Shown: positions 31,206 to 41,151, counted from the first letter of the stretch. The stretch is 64,000 nucleotides of DNA from Schlegelella_A sp036496385 (GCA_036496385.1 DASXLD010000086.1:15509-79508), one strand, 5' to 3'. Program-made: numbers and translations. Notes: generated from the letters alone by a model not told the origin.

Positions 31206-33544
31206 GCGGCGGATCGGAAGCCGCGGCGCGCTTCGGCAGCGGCCGCGCCGTGGCGCGCGTCGAAGACGGTGCGCTCCTGACCGGGCGCGGCCGCTTCGTC
31301 GACAACGCGCCCGAGCCCGGGCAGACGATCCTCGCCTTCCAGCGCTCGCCGCATGCGCACGCGCACATCGTCGCGATCGACGCCGACGCGGCGCGTGCGA
31401 TGCCCGGCGTGCTCGCCGTCTACACCGGTGCCGAGCTCGCCGGCGCCGGCGTGCAGCCGATGCCGACGACGCCCGACTTCCGGCGCGCCGACGGCAAGAA
31501 GGCGGTCAGCCCGCCGCGGCGCGGGCTCGCGCACGAGGTCGTTCGCTACGTCGGCGAAGCGGTCGTCGCCGTCGTCGCCGAGACGCGCGAAGCGGCGCGC
31601 GACGCGGTCGACGCCGTCGTCGTCGAGTACGAGGAGCTTGCCGCCGTCACCGACGTCGTCGCGGCGACCGCCCCGGGCGCCGCCGTGCTCGACGCCGAGG
31701 CACCCGATAACATCGCCGCCGAGATGCGCCACGGCGACGCCGCCGCCGCCGACGCCGCATTCGCGCGCGCGGCAGTGCGGGTCGCGCTCGATCTCGTCAA
31801 TCAACGCGTCGCGCCGGTCGCGCTGGAGCCGCGCAGCGTGGTCGCGTCGTTCGACCGCGCGAGCGGCCGCCTCACCGTGCGCATCAGCAACCAGATGCCG
31901 ACTGCGGTCGCGGCAGGCATCGCGGGCGCGCTGCCCGATCTTGCGCAAGAGCAGGTGCATGTCCTCGTCGGCGACGTCGGCGGCGGCTTCGGCATGAAGA
32001 CGGGCGCGTATCCGGAAGACATCGTCGTCGCCTACGCGGCGCGCGCGCTCGGCCGGCCGGTGCACTGGCAGGCCGACCGCAGCGAGGAGTTTCTCTCGGC
32101 GACGCACGGCCGCGACCTGACGAGCCGCGCCGAGCTCGCGCTCGACGCCGATGGCAAGGCGCTGGCGCTGCGCGTCCGCTCGCGCGCCAACGTCGGCGCC
32201 TACGCGACGCCGGCCGGGATCGTGATCCAGCTCATGATCGGGCCCTGGGTCTCGACCAGCATCTACGACATCCCGGCGATCGACTTTCACCTGCAGGCGG
32301 TGCTGACGAACACGATGTCGACCGGCCCGTACCGCGGCGCCGGCCGGCCCGAGGCGATCTACATCATCGAGCGGCTCTTCGACGCCGCGGCGCGCGAGAT
32401 GAAGCTCGATCCTGCCGAGCTGCGCCGCCGCAACATGATCCGGTCCACGCAGATGCCGTACAAGAATGCGATGGGCCAGAGCTACGACTGCGGCGCGTTC
32501 GAGAAGATCCTCGACCAGGGCCTGGCGCTCGCCGACTGGAATGGCTTCGCCGGCCGACGCGAGGAGTCGCGCCGGCGCGGCAAGCTGCGCGGGCGCGGCA
32601 TCGCGACCTTCCTCGAATGGACCGGTGGCAACGCGTTCGAGGAGAAGGTGAGCATCGACGTCACCGCCGACGGCATCATCGAGATCTTCTCGGCGACGCA
32701 GGCGATGGGGCAGGGAATCGCGACCAGCTACGCGCAGCTCGCGGTCGACGTCTTCGGTGTCGCGATCGAGAAGATCCGCATCGTCCAGGGCGACACCATG
32801 CGCGGCAACGGCTTCGGCAGCGCCGGCTCGCGCTCGCTCTTCACCGGCGGCTCTGCGGTGAGGGTCGCCGCCGAGAAGACGGTCGAGCATGCGAAGGCGC
32901 TCGCCGGCGAGGCGCTCGAGGCGGCGGTGGGTGACATCGAATATCGCGCCGGGCGCTTCTCGGTCGTCGGCACCGACGTCGGCATCGACCTGTTCGCGCT
33001 CGCCGGCAAGCAGCAGGGGCGACGCATCCAGCTCGACGCGGCGACCACGGTCGGCGGCGCGACGTGGCCGAACGCGTGCCACGTCTGCGAAGTCGAGATC
33101 GATCCCGACACCGGCGACGTTCGCGTCGCCGCCTATGCGTCGGTCAACGACATCGGCCGCGTCGTCAGCCCGTCGATCGCGCGCGGCCAGGTCGAGGGCG
33201 GCGCGGTGCAGGGGCTCGGGCAAGCGCTCGGCGAGCAGATCGTCTACGACCCGGAGAGCCGCCAGCTCGTCACCGGCAGCTTCATGGACTACGCGGTGCC
33301 GCGCGCCGATTTCGGCGCCGCGTTCCGGACCGAGTTCGACACCACGGTGCCGACCGCGCTCAACCCGCTCGGCGTCAAGGGCGTCGGCGAGCTCGGCACG
33401 ATCGGCGCAACGCCGGCGGCGATGAACGCGATCGTCGACGCGCTCGACCATGCCGGCCTCGGCCGCGCCGCCGAACAGATCGCGATGCCGGCGACGCCGG
33501 AGCGGGTGTGGCGGGCACTCGCCGGCCGCTCGGCGCGCGCCTGA
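31202..33544 (+). CDS. Xanthine dehydrogenase-family molybdenum hydroxylase large subunit
   Basis: The 780-aa protein binds molybdopterin cytosine dinucleotide. Features include GRGRFVDN near the start, VGGGFGMKTGAYPED, TGPYRGAGRPEAIYIIERL, QAMGQGIATSYAQL and the catalytic Glu730 in KGVGELGTIG. Such large subunits normally work with a 2Fe-2S (CoxS-type) and often a FAD (CoxM-type) subunit; none is adjacent. The downstream gene is convergent, and upstream genes are pca and MBL. The substrate cannot be assigned; an aromatic aldehyde is only a contextual guess. Confidence 0.88.
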   Translation: MSGGSEAAARFGSGRAVARVEDGALLTGRGRFVDNAPEPGQTILAFQRSPHAHAHIVAIDADAARAMPGVLAVYTGAELAGAGVQPMPTTPDFRRADGKKAVSPPRRGLAHEVVRYVGEAVVAVVAETREAARDAVDAVVVEYEELAAVTDVVAATAPGAAVLDAEAPDNIAAEMRHGDAAAADAAFARAAVRVALDLVNQRVAPVALEPRSVVASFDRASGRLTVRISNQMPTAVAAGIAGALPDLAQEQVHVLVGDVGGGFGMKTGAYPEDIVVAYAARALGRPVHWQADRSEEFLSATHGRDLTSRAELALDADGKALALRVRSRANVGAYATPAGIVIQLMIGPWVSTSIYDIPAIDFHLQAVLTNTMSTGPYRGAGRPEAIYIIERLFDAAAREMKLDPAELRRRNMIRSTQMPYKNAMGQSYDCGAFEKILDQGLALADWNGFAGRREESRRRGKLRGRGIATFLEWTGGNAFEEKVSIDVTADGIIEIFSATQAMGQGIATSYAQLAVDVFGVAIEKIRIVQGDTMRGNGFGSAGSRSLFTGGSAVRVAAEKTVEHAKALAGEALEAAVGDIEYRAGRFSVVGTDVGIDLFALAGKQQGRRIQLDAATTVGGATWPNACHVCEVEIDPDTGDVRVAAYASVNDIGRVVSPSIARGQVEGGAVQGLGQALGEQIVYDPESRQLVTGSFMDYAVPRADFGAAFRTEFDTTVPTALNPLGVKGVGELGTIGATPAAMNAIVDALDHAGLGRAAEQIAMPATPERVWRALAGRSARA

Positions 33545-33545
33545 C

Positions 33546-34388
33546 TCAGCCCGGATCGGGAACGAACGAGGGGAACGCATCGGGTTGGCGCGGGATTGGC
33601 CGCGGCCGCTGGATGACGCCGCTCGCGAGCAGATTCTGGTAGCTGTCGTAGCGGATCTGGACGACTTCGGTCGGGGCCGAGGTCGCGCGCTCGAAGGCGG
33701 TCTGCGTGGTCGGCGAATACTCGCGTTCGCCGTGTCCGGTGCCGAGCTTTCGGTCGTCGCGTTGCGCGAACTCGGAGCGCGAGCGGCGCGCTTCCGATTC
33801 GTTCGGCGTCGCTGCATCGGTGGCGGCTGCCGAGGGCGCCGATTTCGCGGCTTCCTGCATCCGGCCACCGGCCTCGCCGTCCTTGGCGAGCGGCGGTGCC
33901 GGCTGGAACCAGTTGCCGCTCGTCTCCGCGACGCGCTCGCGAAATACCGCCGCGCCGATGACGCCGACGTTGTCGGGGCGGCCGGTCCGTGCCGCGTACG
34001 AATCGGGCAGGGCGGTGAAGTAGAACGCCGCCGCTTCGGAGTAACTCTTTCGCCAGCCCGTGATCTCGGCCGTCTGGTACGGGCCGAGGACGTAGCCGGT
34101 CTGGCCGACGGCGGCGGTTTCGCCGCTCACCGCGTTGACGCCGTCGACCGAGAGGACGACCAGGATGCGACCCGACGAACGGTTGCTGAGCCGCACCGCG
34201 TAGCGGTCGCCGGGACGCCCGGCGACGTAGCTGCTGCCGCGGTGGCGCCACGTCGTCAGGGTCTCGCCGCGACCGCGATCGACGATCTGCAGGTCGACCA
34301 GCGAGCCGACTGCGACTGCCGGCGGCGACGTGCATGCGGCGGCAGCCGCAGCAGCGAGGAGGGTGAGCAGGGTGCGGCGCGTGGCCAT
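33546..34388 (-). CDS. Putative lipoprotein, unknown function
   Basis: The 280-aa product has an N-terminal signal with a lipobox-like AAAC (MATRRTLLTLLAAAAAAAC). A beta-rich domain follows (about 25-150; GDRYAVRLSNRSSGRILVVL, GYVLGPYQTAEITGWRKSYS) and a charged, disordered C-terminal half. GGAGAA upstream supports ATG 34388. It ends one base from the convergent molybdenum enzyme gene and is preceded by a YdcF-like gene in the same direction. Confidence 0.7.
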   Translation of the reverse strand: MATRRTLLTLLAAAAAAACTSPPAVAVGSLVDLQIVDRGRGETLTTWRHRGSSYVAGRPGDRYAVRLSNRSSGRILVVLSVDGVNAVSGETAAVGQTGYVLGPYQTAEITGWRKSYSEAAAFYFTALPDSYAARTGRPDNVGVIGAAVFRERVAETSGNWFQPAPPLAKDGEAGGRMQEAAKSAPSAAATDAATPNESEARRSRSEFAQRDDRKLGTGHGEREYSPTTQTAFERATSAPTEVVQIRYDSYQNLLASGVIQRPRPIPRQPDAFPSFVPDPG

Positions 34389-34453
34389 GGCGGTTCTCCG
34401 AATCGGTTGTCGACGGCCGTTGAACGGCCGGCGAACGCGAACGGGGTGAACCG

Positions 34454-35197
34454 TCAGGCCGGCGATTTGCGGGTGCTGCCGCTGTCCTCGGCCGGGCCGG
34501 GGTTCGCGGGCCAGAAACAGCACTTCGTCCAGGCGAGGCCCAGCAGCTCGCCGACGACCGTCTTCGCGCCGTCGCTGGTCGTCCACCAACGCTCGAGTGC
34601 GTAGCGGTGCGGCGGCGCCGCGATGACGCCGACGTCGACGCCGGACCCGAACGCCATCCGGTAGACAAGGCGCGAGCGGCGCGCGTGGACGCCGGCCGAG
34701 AACACGTCGATGGCGGCGACGGAGATGCCCTCCTTGCGCGCCCACTCGCGGACAACGAGCGCGCTCAGATAGGTACGGTCCTGCGTCGTCTCGGGTGCGG
34801 GTGCGGCGACGACCGGGGGCGTGCGAGTGCCGTGCCGGCGCAGGTAGTCGGCGGCGCGCTCGGCATACGTCGGCCACGGCTGGATCTCGCGCCAGGCCTC
34901 GATCGGTCCGCCCGACGTGACGATGTGCTCGTAGCCACCGCTTCGCGCGAGCACGATCGCATCGTCGAGCGCGTCGTCGTCGAGCCAGCCTTCGACGACG
35001 AGCAAACGCGCGCCGCGGCCGTCGGCGCCGACGGCGCGTTCGGTCGGCGCGAGATAGTCGCCGAGGCGAGGCAGCAGGACGATGCCGAGCGCGGTCGCGA
35101 TCGCGAGCAGCAGGGCGACGCCCCAGACGGTCGGCAACCAGACCGCACGTCGGCGGAACAACTTCGGCACCGGGTCCCCTTGCAACTCGGCGAGCAC
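34454..35197 (-). CDS. YdcF/SanA-type DUF218 membrane protein
   Basis: The 247-aa protein has one N-terminal membrane segment (about 18-42) and a periplasmic DUF218-like domain: LLVVEGWLDDDALDDAIVLA, GGYEHIVTSGGPI, then DRTYLSALVVREWARKEG and SRLVYRMAF. This group is linked to envelope maintenance and vancomycin resistance (SanA) or PEP-CTERM/exosortase loci in some species, but the biochemical role is unclear. It is 66 bases upstream of the lipoprotein gene and probably cotranscribed. Confidence 0.75.
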   Translation of the reverse strand: MLAELQGDPVPKLFRRRAVWLPTVWGVALLLAIATALGIVLLPRLGDYLAPTERAVGADGRGARLLVVEGWLDDDALDDAIVLARSGGYEHIVTSGGPIEAWREIQPWPTYAERAADYLRRHGTRTPPVVAAPAPETTQDRTYLSALVVREWARKEGISVAAIDVFSAGVHARRSRLVYRMAFGSGVDVGVIAAPPHRYALERWWTTSDGAKTVVGELLGLAWTKCCFWPANPGPAEDSGSTRKSPA

Positions 35198-35402
35198 GCA
35201 CGCCGGGGCACCACTTTGTCACGCTCGCGTCGGACGCCAGCGACACGTCGGTGCTGGTGCGGATTGTCACCGTGATCCAAACCACGTCAGCGAATGTCGC
35301 TCGGCGAGCGGTCGCGACTCGCGCAGCGACGCCCGGAACAATCGCGCCAAGTCCCGAACGTCGCATGTCGCGTGCGTTCGAGCGGCCTGCAGAAGGATCA
35401 AC

Positions 35403-36005
35403 ATGTCGCCCGCTCGATCGATCATTCGCCGAGGTGCTGCCGCACTGGCATGCGCAGCCGCCGCGGCCGGATCGGCGCACGCTGTCGACATCCACGTCGG
35501 CTCGTACTCGAAGACCGGCATCGGCTCCGAGTTCGCGACGCCGTACGACACCTTCAGCCTCGTCGGCGACACGCTCACGATCGCCGCGTCGCCGGTGCCG
35601 GTGGCGTTCTCGCTCGGCTCGTTCTCGTTCGAGGTCGGGCCGAACTGCTGGGGCTGCACGTTGACACCGTCGTTCGACGCGCTCATCGACTTGACCGTCG
35701 ACGGCGTCACCCAGCAATTCGATCTGCCGTACGCCTGGCACTCGTCAGGGCCGAGCGACTTCCTCGTCTTCTCGAAGCCGGCTCCCGTGGTGTTCGACTT
35801 CGACAGTCTCGGCCTGGTCCGAATCGACATCGACGCGCCGCCGATGCTCTCGAGCTCGGGCGCGATCGTGTACGGCACCCTGAACGGGACGATGACGCTG
35901 ACGCCGGTGCCCGAGCCGGGCACTTTCGCGCTGCTCCTGAGCGGCCTCGGCGTGATCGGTCTCGTCGCACGGCGTCGCCGGGCGAGGGGTCTCGGCGGCA
36001 ACTGA
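35403..36005 (+). CDS. PEP-CTERM protein
   Basis: The 200-aa exported protein has a signal peptide with Ala-rich core (residues about 8-27, AAALACAAAAAGSAHA). The body is a small beta-sandwich-like domain with a Cys pair NCWGC. The sorting tail VPEPGTFALLLSGLGVIGLV is followed by ARRRRAR. AGAAGGA lies upstream of ATG 35403. It is on the core chromosome, outside the island, so the host itself uses PEP-CTERM sorting; the exosortase must lie elsewhere. Confidence 0.85.
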   Translation: MSPARSIIRRGAAALACAAAAAGSAHAVDIHVGSYSKTGIGSEFATPYDTFSLVGDTLTIAASPVPVAFSLGSFSFEVGPNCWGCTLTPSFDALIDLTVDGVTQQFDLPYAWHSSGPSDFLVFSKPAPVVFDFDSLGLVRIDIDAPPMLSSSGAIVYGTLNGTMTLTPVPEPGTFALLLSGLGVIGLVARRRRARGLGGN

Positions 36006-36066
36006 GGGCACGCGAAAACCGCTCCCGCGCTTTGGCCGGGTGAAGTGGGCTAGCTGCCGCGTCGCG

Positions 36067-37635
36067 TCAGCTCAGACCCCAGAACGCGCACTTGTGATCG
36101 CTGCTGAACCCTGCTGCCGTCGTCGGCGTCGACGGACGCAGTGACTGGAACAGGTCGCTCACCCCATAGGACGGCCAGTCGGGCGCGCCGACCGAGTTGG
36201 GATTCCCGCTGCGCGCGAACTGCGTCCAATAGCCGGCCATCGCTGCAGACAGGTCCTGCTGCGCGGGCGTCAGCCCGGGGTTCGGCACCGGCGTCTGGCT
36301 GAGGTCGAAGAGGTACGTGAGTTCCGACGCGTGATAAGCCCCGGTCGGGAAGCTGACCGGCGGGAAATAGAGCATCGGCGCCGCAGGGTCGTTGAACTCG
36401 TACTGGAAGGTCGGCACGTAGGTCGACAACAGGCGCGCCGCGATCCGCGCATTGCACGAAAAGGCCGCGTCGGTGCCGACGGCACCGAGCGCGACGCTCG
36501 GACTCGGATAGCTGGCCAATGGATACCCGAAGGTGGCGATCGCCGTGGCGGTGGCCAGCGGAACACCGAGCGTGGCCGCGATTGCCGGGATGTAGGCCGC
36601 CGCCGTCAGCGCCACACCGGTGGTGGCTTCGGTCTGCGCGACGAAGAGCCGCCACTCGTCATGGTTCGAGCCTTCGATGACCGGCACACGGTTGAACTGT
36701 CCGCTCGAGAATGCGAAGGCCACGCTCTGGGGAAGCACGAAGCCGTCGAGGTTGGGCACCATCGTGGCGGCGGTCTGGGCGCCGAGGATCGCCGCCACGG
36801 ACAGGCTTCGCAGGCAGGCGGCCGTCTGGCTCGAGCAGCCTGCGGCGGCGGCGAACGCCGTGCCCGAGGCTTGCGCCATCGTGAGCGACGGCTGGCTCAG
36901 CGCGTACGCGCCGCTTTCCACGATCGCCTTGTGGAAGAGACCGGCAGGTAGCGGCGAGGCGAGCTGCGCGTGCACGCTCAGACCACCGGCGGATTCGCCG
37001 AAGATCGTCACGTTGTTGGCATCGCCGCCGAAGTGCCGGATATTGCGCTGCACCCAGCGCATCGCCGCCTGCTGGTCCATCAAACCGTAGTTGCCGGAGG
37101 CGCCCTGCGGCGACTCGGCCGACAGCGCCGGATGGGCGAGGAAGCCGAGCTCGGCGAGCCGGTAGTTGATGCTGACGACGATGACGCCCTTCGCCACCAG
37201 CGGGGTCGGGTCGTAGCCGTCGCTCTCGCCGACCACGAGTCCGCCACCGTGGATCCAGAACATCACCGGCAGCAGATGCGGCTGCCCGGAGTTGGTCTTG
37301 CCGGGGGTGAAGACGTTCAGGAACAGGCAGTCCTCGGTTGTGCTCGCGATGCCGTACGGCGAGGCGACCTGCGGGCAGTGGGGGCCGAACTTGCTGGCAT
37401 CCAGGACCGCTTGCCAGCCCGGATGCGCTTGCGGAGGACGCCAGCGCAGATCGCCGGTGGGCGCGGCAGCGTAGGGAATGCCGAGAAACGCCTGTATCTT
37501 GCCGATCGTTGTGCCACGCACGGGCCCATCGTCCGTGGCGACCACCGGCGATGTCGGCGCCGCCGAAGCAGCGATCGGAGCGCAGGCAATCAGAACCGTC
37601 GCGGTGAGGATGCATGTCATCCGGTTAGAGACCAT
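36067..37635 (-). CDS. Secreted type B carboxylesterase
   Basis: The 522-aa protein has a signal peptide (CILTATVLIACAPIAASA). The alpha/beta hydrolase is of the carboxylesterase/cholinesterase family: EDCLFLNVFTP, oxyanion HGGG (129-132), nucleophile Ser215 in FGESAGG, and YHASELTYLFDL carrying the expected catalytic His region. Cys pairs typical of the family are present. The substrate is unknown. It is alone in a leftward unit between a PEP-CTERM gene and a DUF72 gene. Confidence 0.9.
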   Translation of the reverse strand: MVSNRMTCILTATVLIACAPIAASAAPTSPVVATDDGPVRGTTIGKIQAFLGIPYAAAPTGDLRWRPPQAHPGWQAVLDASKFGPHCPQVASPYGIASTTEDCLFLNVFTPGKTNSGQPHLLPVMFWIHGGGLVVGESDGYDPTPLVAKGVIVVSINYRLAELGFLAHPALSAESPQGASGNYGLMDQQAAMRWVQRNIRHFGGDANNVTIFGESAGGLSVHAQLASPLPAGLFHKAIVESGAYALSQPSLTMAQASGTAFAAAAGCSSQTAACLRSLSVAAILGAQTAATMVPNLDGFVLPQSVAFAFSSGQFNRVPVIEGSNHDEWRLFVAQTEATTGVALTAAAYIPAIAATLGVPLATATAIATFGYPLASYPSPSVALGAVGTDAAFSCNARIAARLLSTYVPTFQYEFNDPAAPMLYFPPVSFPTGAYHASELTYLFDLSQTPVPNPGLTPAQQDLSAAMAGYWTQFARSGNPNSVGAPDWPSYGVSDLFQSLRPSTPTTAAGFSSDHKCAFWGLS

Positions 37636-37716
37636 GGTCGCCCTCCTGCAGCGAAGACTTCATACGACCCGATCGCGTCGGCAATCGGCGTTCCTTCGCG
37701 CGTCGGGTTCAGGCGT

Positions 37717-38733
37717 CTAGCTCGCCGGCGCTTCCTCGGTCACCCAGGCGGCGCTCGCGATCAGCTCGTCGTTCGGCATGCCGCTCGTCGCCGCTTCGCG
37801 CGGCGCTGCCGCGACGAGCTTCGGCACCCGCGCCCGCCGCCGCGCCTCGAGGATCCGCATCAGCGTCGCCGCGTTGCGCTGGCCCTGGTCCTCGTTGTTG
37901 TTGTTCATGACGACGTGGGTCGTGAACGTCTCGGGCGCGAGCCGCTCGACGCGCGCCGCGATACCCTCGAGCTCGGCGTCCGGATAGTCGTAGTCGAAGC
38001 GCTCCGAGGCGACGGTCGCGCCCTTGATGTTCCAGGTCTCGTGGTTGCGGCCGTGCATGCGGACCAGCGAGTAAGAGATGTGCGTCGATTCCCACACCGG
38101 CGGCACGCTGTTGTGGAAACCCTGCGGGCCGTCGACGACGGTGTGGACGACGTTGAGCTCGCGCTCGAACGCGAGCGTCTCGCCGACATGCGCTTCGTCG
38201 AACCAGGTCTTGTTCCTGAACTCGACGCTGACGGTGTAGCCCTGCATCGCCTCGACGCAGCGGGCGACGTGGGCGTGCCCGCTCTTGTTTCGCAGCAGCC
38301 ACGGCGCGAACTGGAAATGCACCATGCCGAGCTTGCCCGACGCGCGCAGCGGCTCGAGCGCGTCCTTGAAGCGCTGCCAGAGCGCCTCGCGCAGGTCCGC
38401 TGCAACGTCCTTGAAGTAGAAGGTCGACTTGGTCGTCTTCGGCAGCTCGGCGCGCAGGTCGGGCGGCAGCACGCGCGGCGAGGTGGCGTGGCCGGTGAAG
38501 AGGCGAAACGCCTTCATGTTGAAGGCGAAGTGCGCCGGCGTCCGGTCGACCCAGGCCTGCGCCGTCTGCGCGAGCGGAATCGCGTAGTACGAGGTGTCGA
38601 CCTCGACCAGCGGGAACTTCGTCGCATAGAAGCGCAGCCGCCCCTCGGGGGTGCTCGCCTCCCTGGGGTAGAACTTCTTCGAGGCGACGAGCGACTTGTC
38701 GCTCCAGGACGCGGTTCCGACGAGGACTTTCAT
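37717..38733 (-). CDS. DUF72 family protein
   Basis: The 338-aa cytoplasmic protein has the DUF72 TIM-barrel pattern: MKVLVGTASWSDKSLV, FYATKFPLVEVDTSYYAIP, AFNMKAFRLFTGH, SVEFRNKTWFDE, VRMHGRN and the C-terminal HVVMNNNNEDQGQRNA. The last stretch is characteristic of the family; the biochemical role is unresolved. The start at 38733 gives the usual N-terminus. It is divergent from the Rieske reductase gene, with about 200 bases between them and no clear motif there. Confidence 0.9.
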   Translation of the reverse strand: MKVLVGTASWSDKSLVASKKFYPREASTPEGRLRFYATKFPLVEVDTSYYAIPLAQTAQAWVDRTPAHFAFNMKAFRLFTGHATSPRVLPPDLRAELPKTTKSTFYFKDVAADLREALWQRFKDALEPLRASGKLGMVHFQFAPWLLRNKSGHAHVARCVEAMQGYTVSVEFRNKTWFDEAHVGETLAFERELNVVHTVVDGPQGFHNSVPPVWESTHISYSLVRMHGRNHETWNIKGATVASERFDYDYPDAELEGIAARVERLAPETFTTHVVMNNNNEDQGQRNAATLMRILEARRRARVPKLVAAAPREAATSGMPNDELIASAAWVTEEAPAS

Positions 38734-38936
38734 GCGGCGGCGGCAGGGGCGGTCGCATCGTACGCGCTGTGCGTTTCGATCGTCCCTTCGACAGAATCGC
38801 TGCCAAGTCGGTCGTGGCGACGACTCGGGGCTCGTTGTTCCTTGAGGAGGGACTTTTGGACGATCGCCAACGCGAGTACCGTGTGGGGCTGCCGCGTCCC
38901 TTCGAGGGGTGAATCGTCCGCAACCCAGCCCTCGCC

Positions 38937-40487
38937 ATGACCGAATCCTCCTTGCCCGATCTGAAAGCCGGCGTTCGGCTGTCGACTCTCGCCGACGGCG
39001 CGATGCTGCGCGGCCAGGTCGACGGCGAAGACGCGATCCTGATTCGGCAGGGCGATGCGCTCTATGCGATCGGCGCGCAGTGCAGTCACTACCACGCCGA
39101 GTTGGCCGGCGGCCTCCTCGACGGGCAGGTGCTGCATTGCCCGATGCACCACGCGCAGTTCGACATCCGCAGCGGCGAGGCGCTGTGCGCACCGGCCCTC
39201 GACCCGTTGCCGTGCTGGCGCGTCGAGCGTGCCCGTGAGCAGGCCTTCGTCCGCGAGCGCATCGTCGCGCCACCGCGATCGCAGCGGAATCCGCCGCTTG
39301 CCGATGTCGTGATCGTCGGCGGCGGTGCCGCCGGCCTGGCTGCGTCCGACATGCTCCGCCGGGAGGGCTACGGCGGCCGTCTGACGATGATCAGCGCCGA
39401 TGCGGACGCGCCGGTCGACCGGCCGAACCTGTCGAAGGACTTCCTCGCCGGCACGGCGCCGGCCGACTGGATGCCGCTGCGAGGCGACGACTGGTACACC
39501 GAGCGTCGCATCGAGCTGCTGCTGAACACGCGTGTCGCGGCGATCGACGTGGCGCGACGCGAGGTCCGGATGGAAGACGGTGCGACGCGACGTTTCGATG
39601 CCTTGCTGCTGGCCACCGGCGCCGACCCGGTCCAGCTCGCGGTGTCCGGCGCGGCCCCTGGCCAGGTGCAGACGCTGCGGACGTTCGCCGACGGCCGCGC
39701 GATCGCCGCGAGGGCGGCGTCGGCGCAGTCGGCGTTGGTGATCGGATCGAGCTTCATCGGCCTCGAGGTCGCTGCGTCGTTGCGCGGTCGCGGCGTCGAC
39801 GTGCATGTCGTGGCGCCGGAAGCTGTGCCGATGGAGCGCGTGCTCGGCGAAGCGCTCGGCCGCTTCGTCCACGATCTGCATGTCTCGCACGGCGTGAAGT
39901 TCCATCTCGGCGCGACGGTCGCGAAGGTCGATGGCCGGCAAGTCACCTTGAGCGACGGCAGCACGATCGATGCCGACCTGATCGTCTCCGGCGTCGGCGT
40001 GCGCCCGACGGTGGCGCTGGCCGAACAGGCCGGCCTGGCGGTCGACCGAGGCGTCAGCGTCGACGCCTACCTGCAGACCAGCGCCGCTGGCATCTTCGCC
40101 GCCGGCGACATCGCACGCTGGCCCGACATTCACTCGGGCGAGCGCATCCGCGTCGAGCACTGGGCACTTGCGCAGCGCCAGGGCCAGGTCGCCGCGCTCA
40201 ACATGCTCGGCCGACGCCGGCCGTTCGACGTCACGCCATTCTTCTGGAGCCAGCACTACGACGTGGCGATCCAGTACGTCGGCCACGCCGCAGCGTGGGA
40301 CCGCATCGACATCGACGGCTCGCCGTCGCAGCGCGACTGCACGGTGCGCTACCTCAGGGGCGGTCGCACGCTTGCCGTGGTGACGATCTCGCGCGACCTG
40401 GAGAGCCTGCGCGCCGAGCGCGAGCTGGAGAATGACGTGGCGCCGGGGGCCATCCCGAGCAGCCCCGCCGCAGACAGCGCTCGATGA
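38937..40487 (+). CDS. Rieske-domain FAD/NAD(P)H oxidoreductase
   Basis: The 516-aa fusion is like AIFL/ferredoxin reductase proteins. An N-terminal Rieske [2Fe-2S] domain has C49-x-H51 and C68-x2-H71 (CSH, CPMH). The FAD/NAD domain (about 120-420) follows with VVIVGGGAAGLAASDMLRRE, VIGSSFIGLEVAASLRGRG and GIFAAGDIARW. A C-terminal reductase-type domain ends the protein. Electrons likely pass from NAD(P)H through FAD to the cluster, with the partner unknown. It stands alone, divergent from DUF72. Confidence 0.9.
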   Translation: MTESSLPDLKAGVRLSTLADGAMLRGQVDGEDAILIRQGDALYAIGAQCSHYHAELAGGLLDGQVLHCPMHHAQFDIRSGEALCAPALDPLPCWRVERAREQAFVRERIVAPPRSQRNPPLADVVIVGGGAAGLAASDMLRREGYGGRLTMISADADAPVDRPNLSKDFLAGTAPADWMPLRGDDWYTERRIELLLNTRVAAIDVARREVRMEDGATRRFDALLLATGADPVQLAVSGAAPGQVQTLRTFADGRAIAARAASAQSALVIGSSFIGLEVAASLRGRGVDVHVVAPEAVPMERVLGEALGRFVHDLHVSHGVKFHLGATVAKVDGRQVTLSDGSTIDADLIVSGVGVRPTVALAEQAGLAVDRGVSVDAYLQTSAAGIFAAGDIARWPDIHSGERIRVEHWALAQRQGQVAALNMLGRRRPFDVTPFFWSQHYDVAIQYVGHAAAWDRIDIDGSPSQRDCTVRYLRGGRTLAVVTISRDLESLRAERELENDVAPGAIPSSPAADSAR

Positions 40488-40652
40488 CGCGACGAGGATG
40501 CCGTTGCCGGCCGAGCGGATCGCGCGGCGTCTCTCTGGACCGCTGATCCCGCCGATCGCGCCGATCGTCCGCCGGGCTTCGGCAGAGAAACCACGTGCTC
40601 CGGGAGGAACCTCGCCGATCGGATAAGGTTGCCTCCAGGCAGGTATCTTGCA

Positions 40653-41117
40653 ATGAGCAAGCCCAGGAAGATCGACGACGTCCCGAGACGTCAATGGCGG
40701 ATCACCACCGACACCCCGCAGGGCGAACCCGTGGACGATCGAACGGAAGACCGCATCTCACCGTCCACCCCCGTGGAGTTGGTCGAGGCGAGCTGGGTGG
40801 GATCGACCTGGGACCTTCTGACCGGCCTCGACGTCGTCGAGACGGCGCTTGGCGAGTTGTTCGACGAATTCTTCGACTCGGAGTCGGGAGGTGCGCGTCA
40901 ACACCCGTCGTCGATCGAGCTCAGCAAGGATCAATGGGTGCTGGCCTTTTCGATCGAGCTCGCCGAGCTCGACAGGCATCTCGATCCCACCGACGTGATT
41001 CGCCTGGCCAAGACTCTCTGGCGCAAGAAAGGCCACCTGCCGCCCAAGGCTGTCGCACGAGACGCCTTCAGCACCGGCTGGATGCTTCGAGCCACTCGCG
41101 AACGGGAGCGTTCCTGA
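40653..41117 (+). CDS. Hypothetical protein
   Basis: The 154-aa acidic soluble protein is mostly helical, with no signal peptide. Segments such as WVGSTWDLLTGLDVVETALG and WVLAFSIELAELDRHLDPTD look like a structured helical domain; the N-terminal 40 residues are probably disordered. The start is ATG 40653 with a weak ribosome binding site. It is convergent with a small membrane protein gene. Family not recognised. Confidence 0.6.
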   Translation: MSKPRKIDDVPRRQWRITTDTPQGEPVDDRTEDRISPSTPVELVEASWVGSTWDLLTGLDVVETALGELFDEFFDSESGGARQHPSSIELSKDQWVLAFSIELAELDRHLDPTDVIRLAKTLWRKKGHLPPKAVARDAFSTGWMLRATRERERS

Positions 41118-41151
41118 ACCGAACGGCGCGATCCGCTCTCGCGACTCGTTG

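Noticed and set aside
31124..33868. A 914-codon reverse-strand open frame
   Set aside because: Antisense to the molybdenum hydroxylase gene, with no motifs and skewed composition.
36006..36066. A terminator after the chromosomal PEP-CTERM gene
   Set aside because: Only imperfect short inverted repeats are present in this convergent gap.
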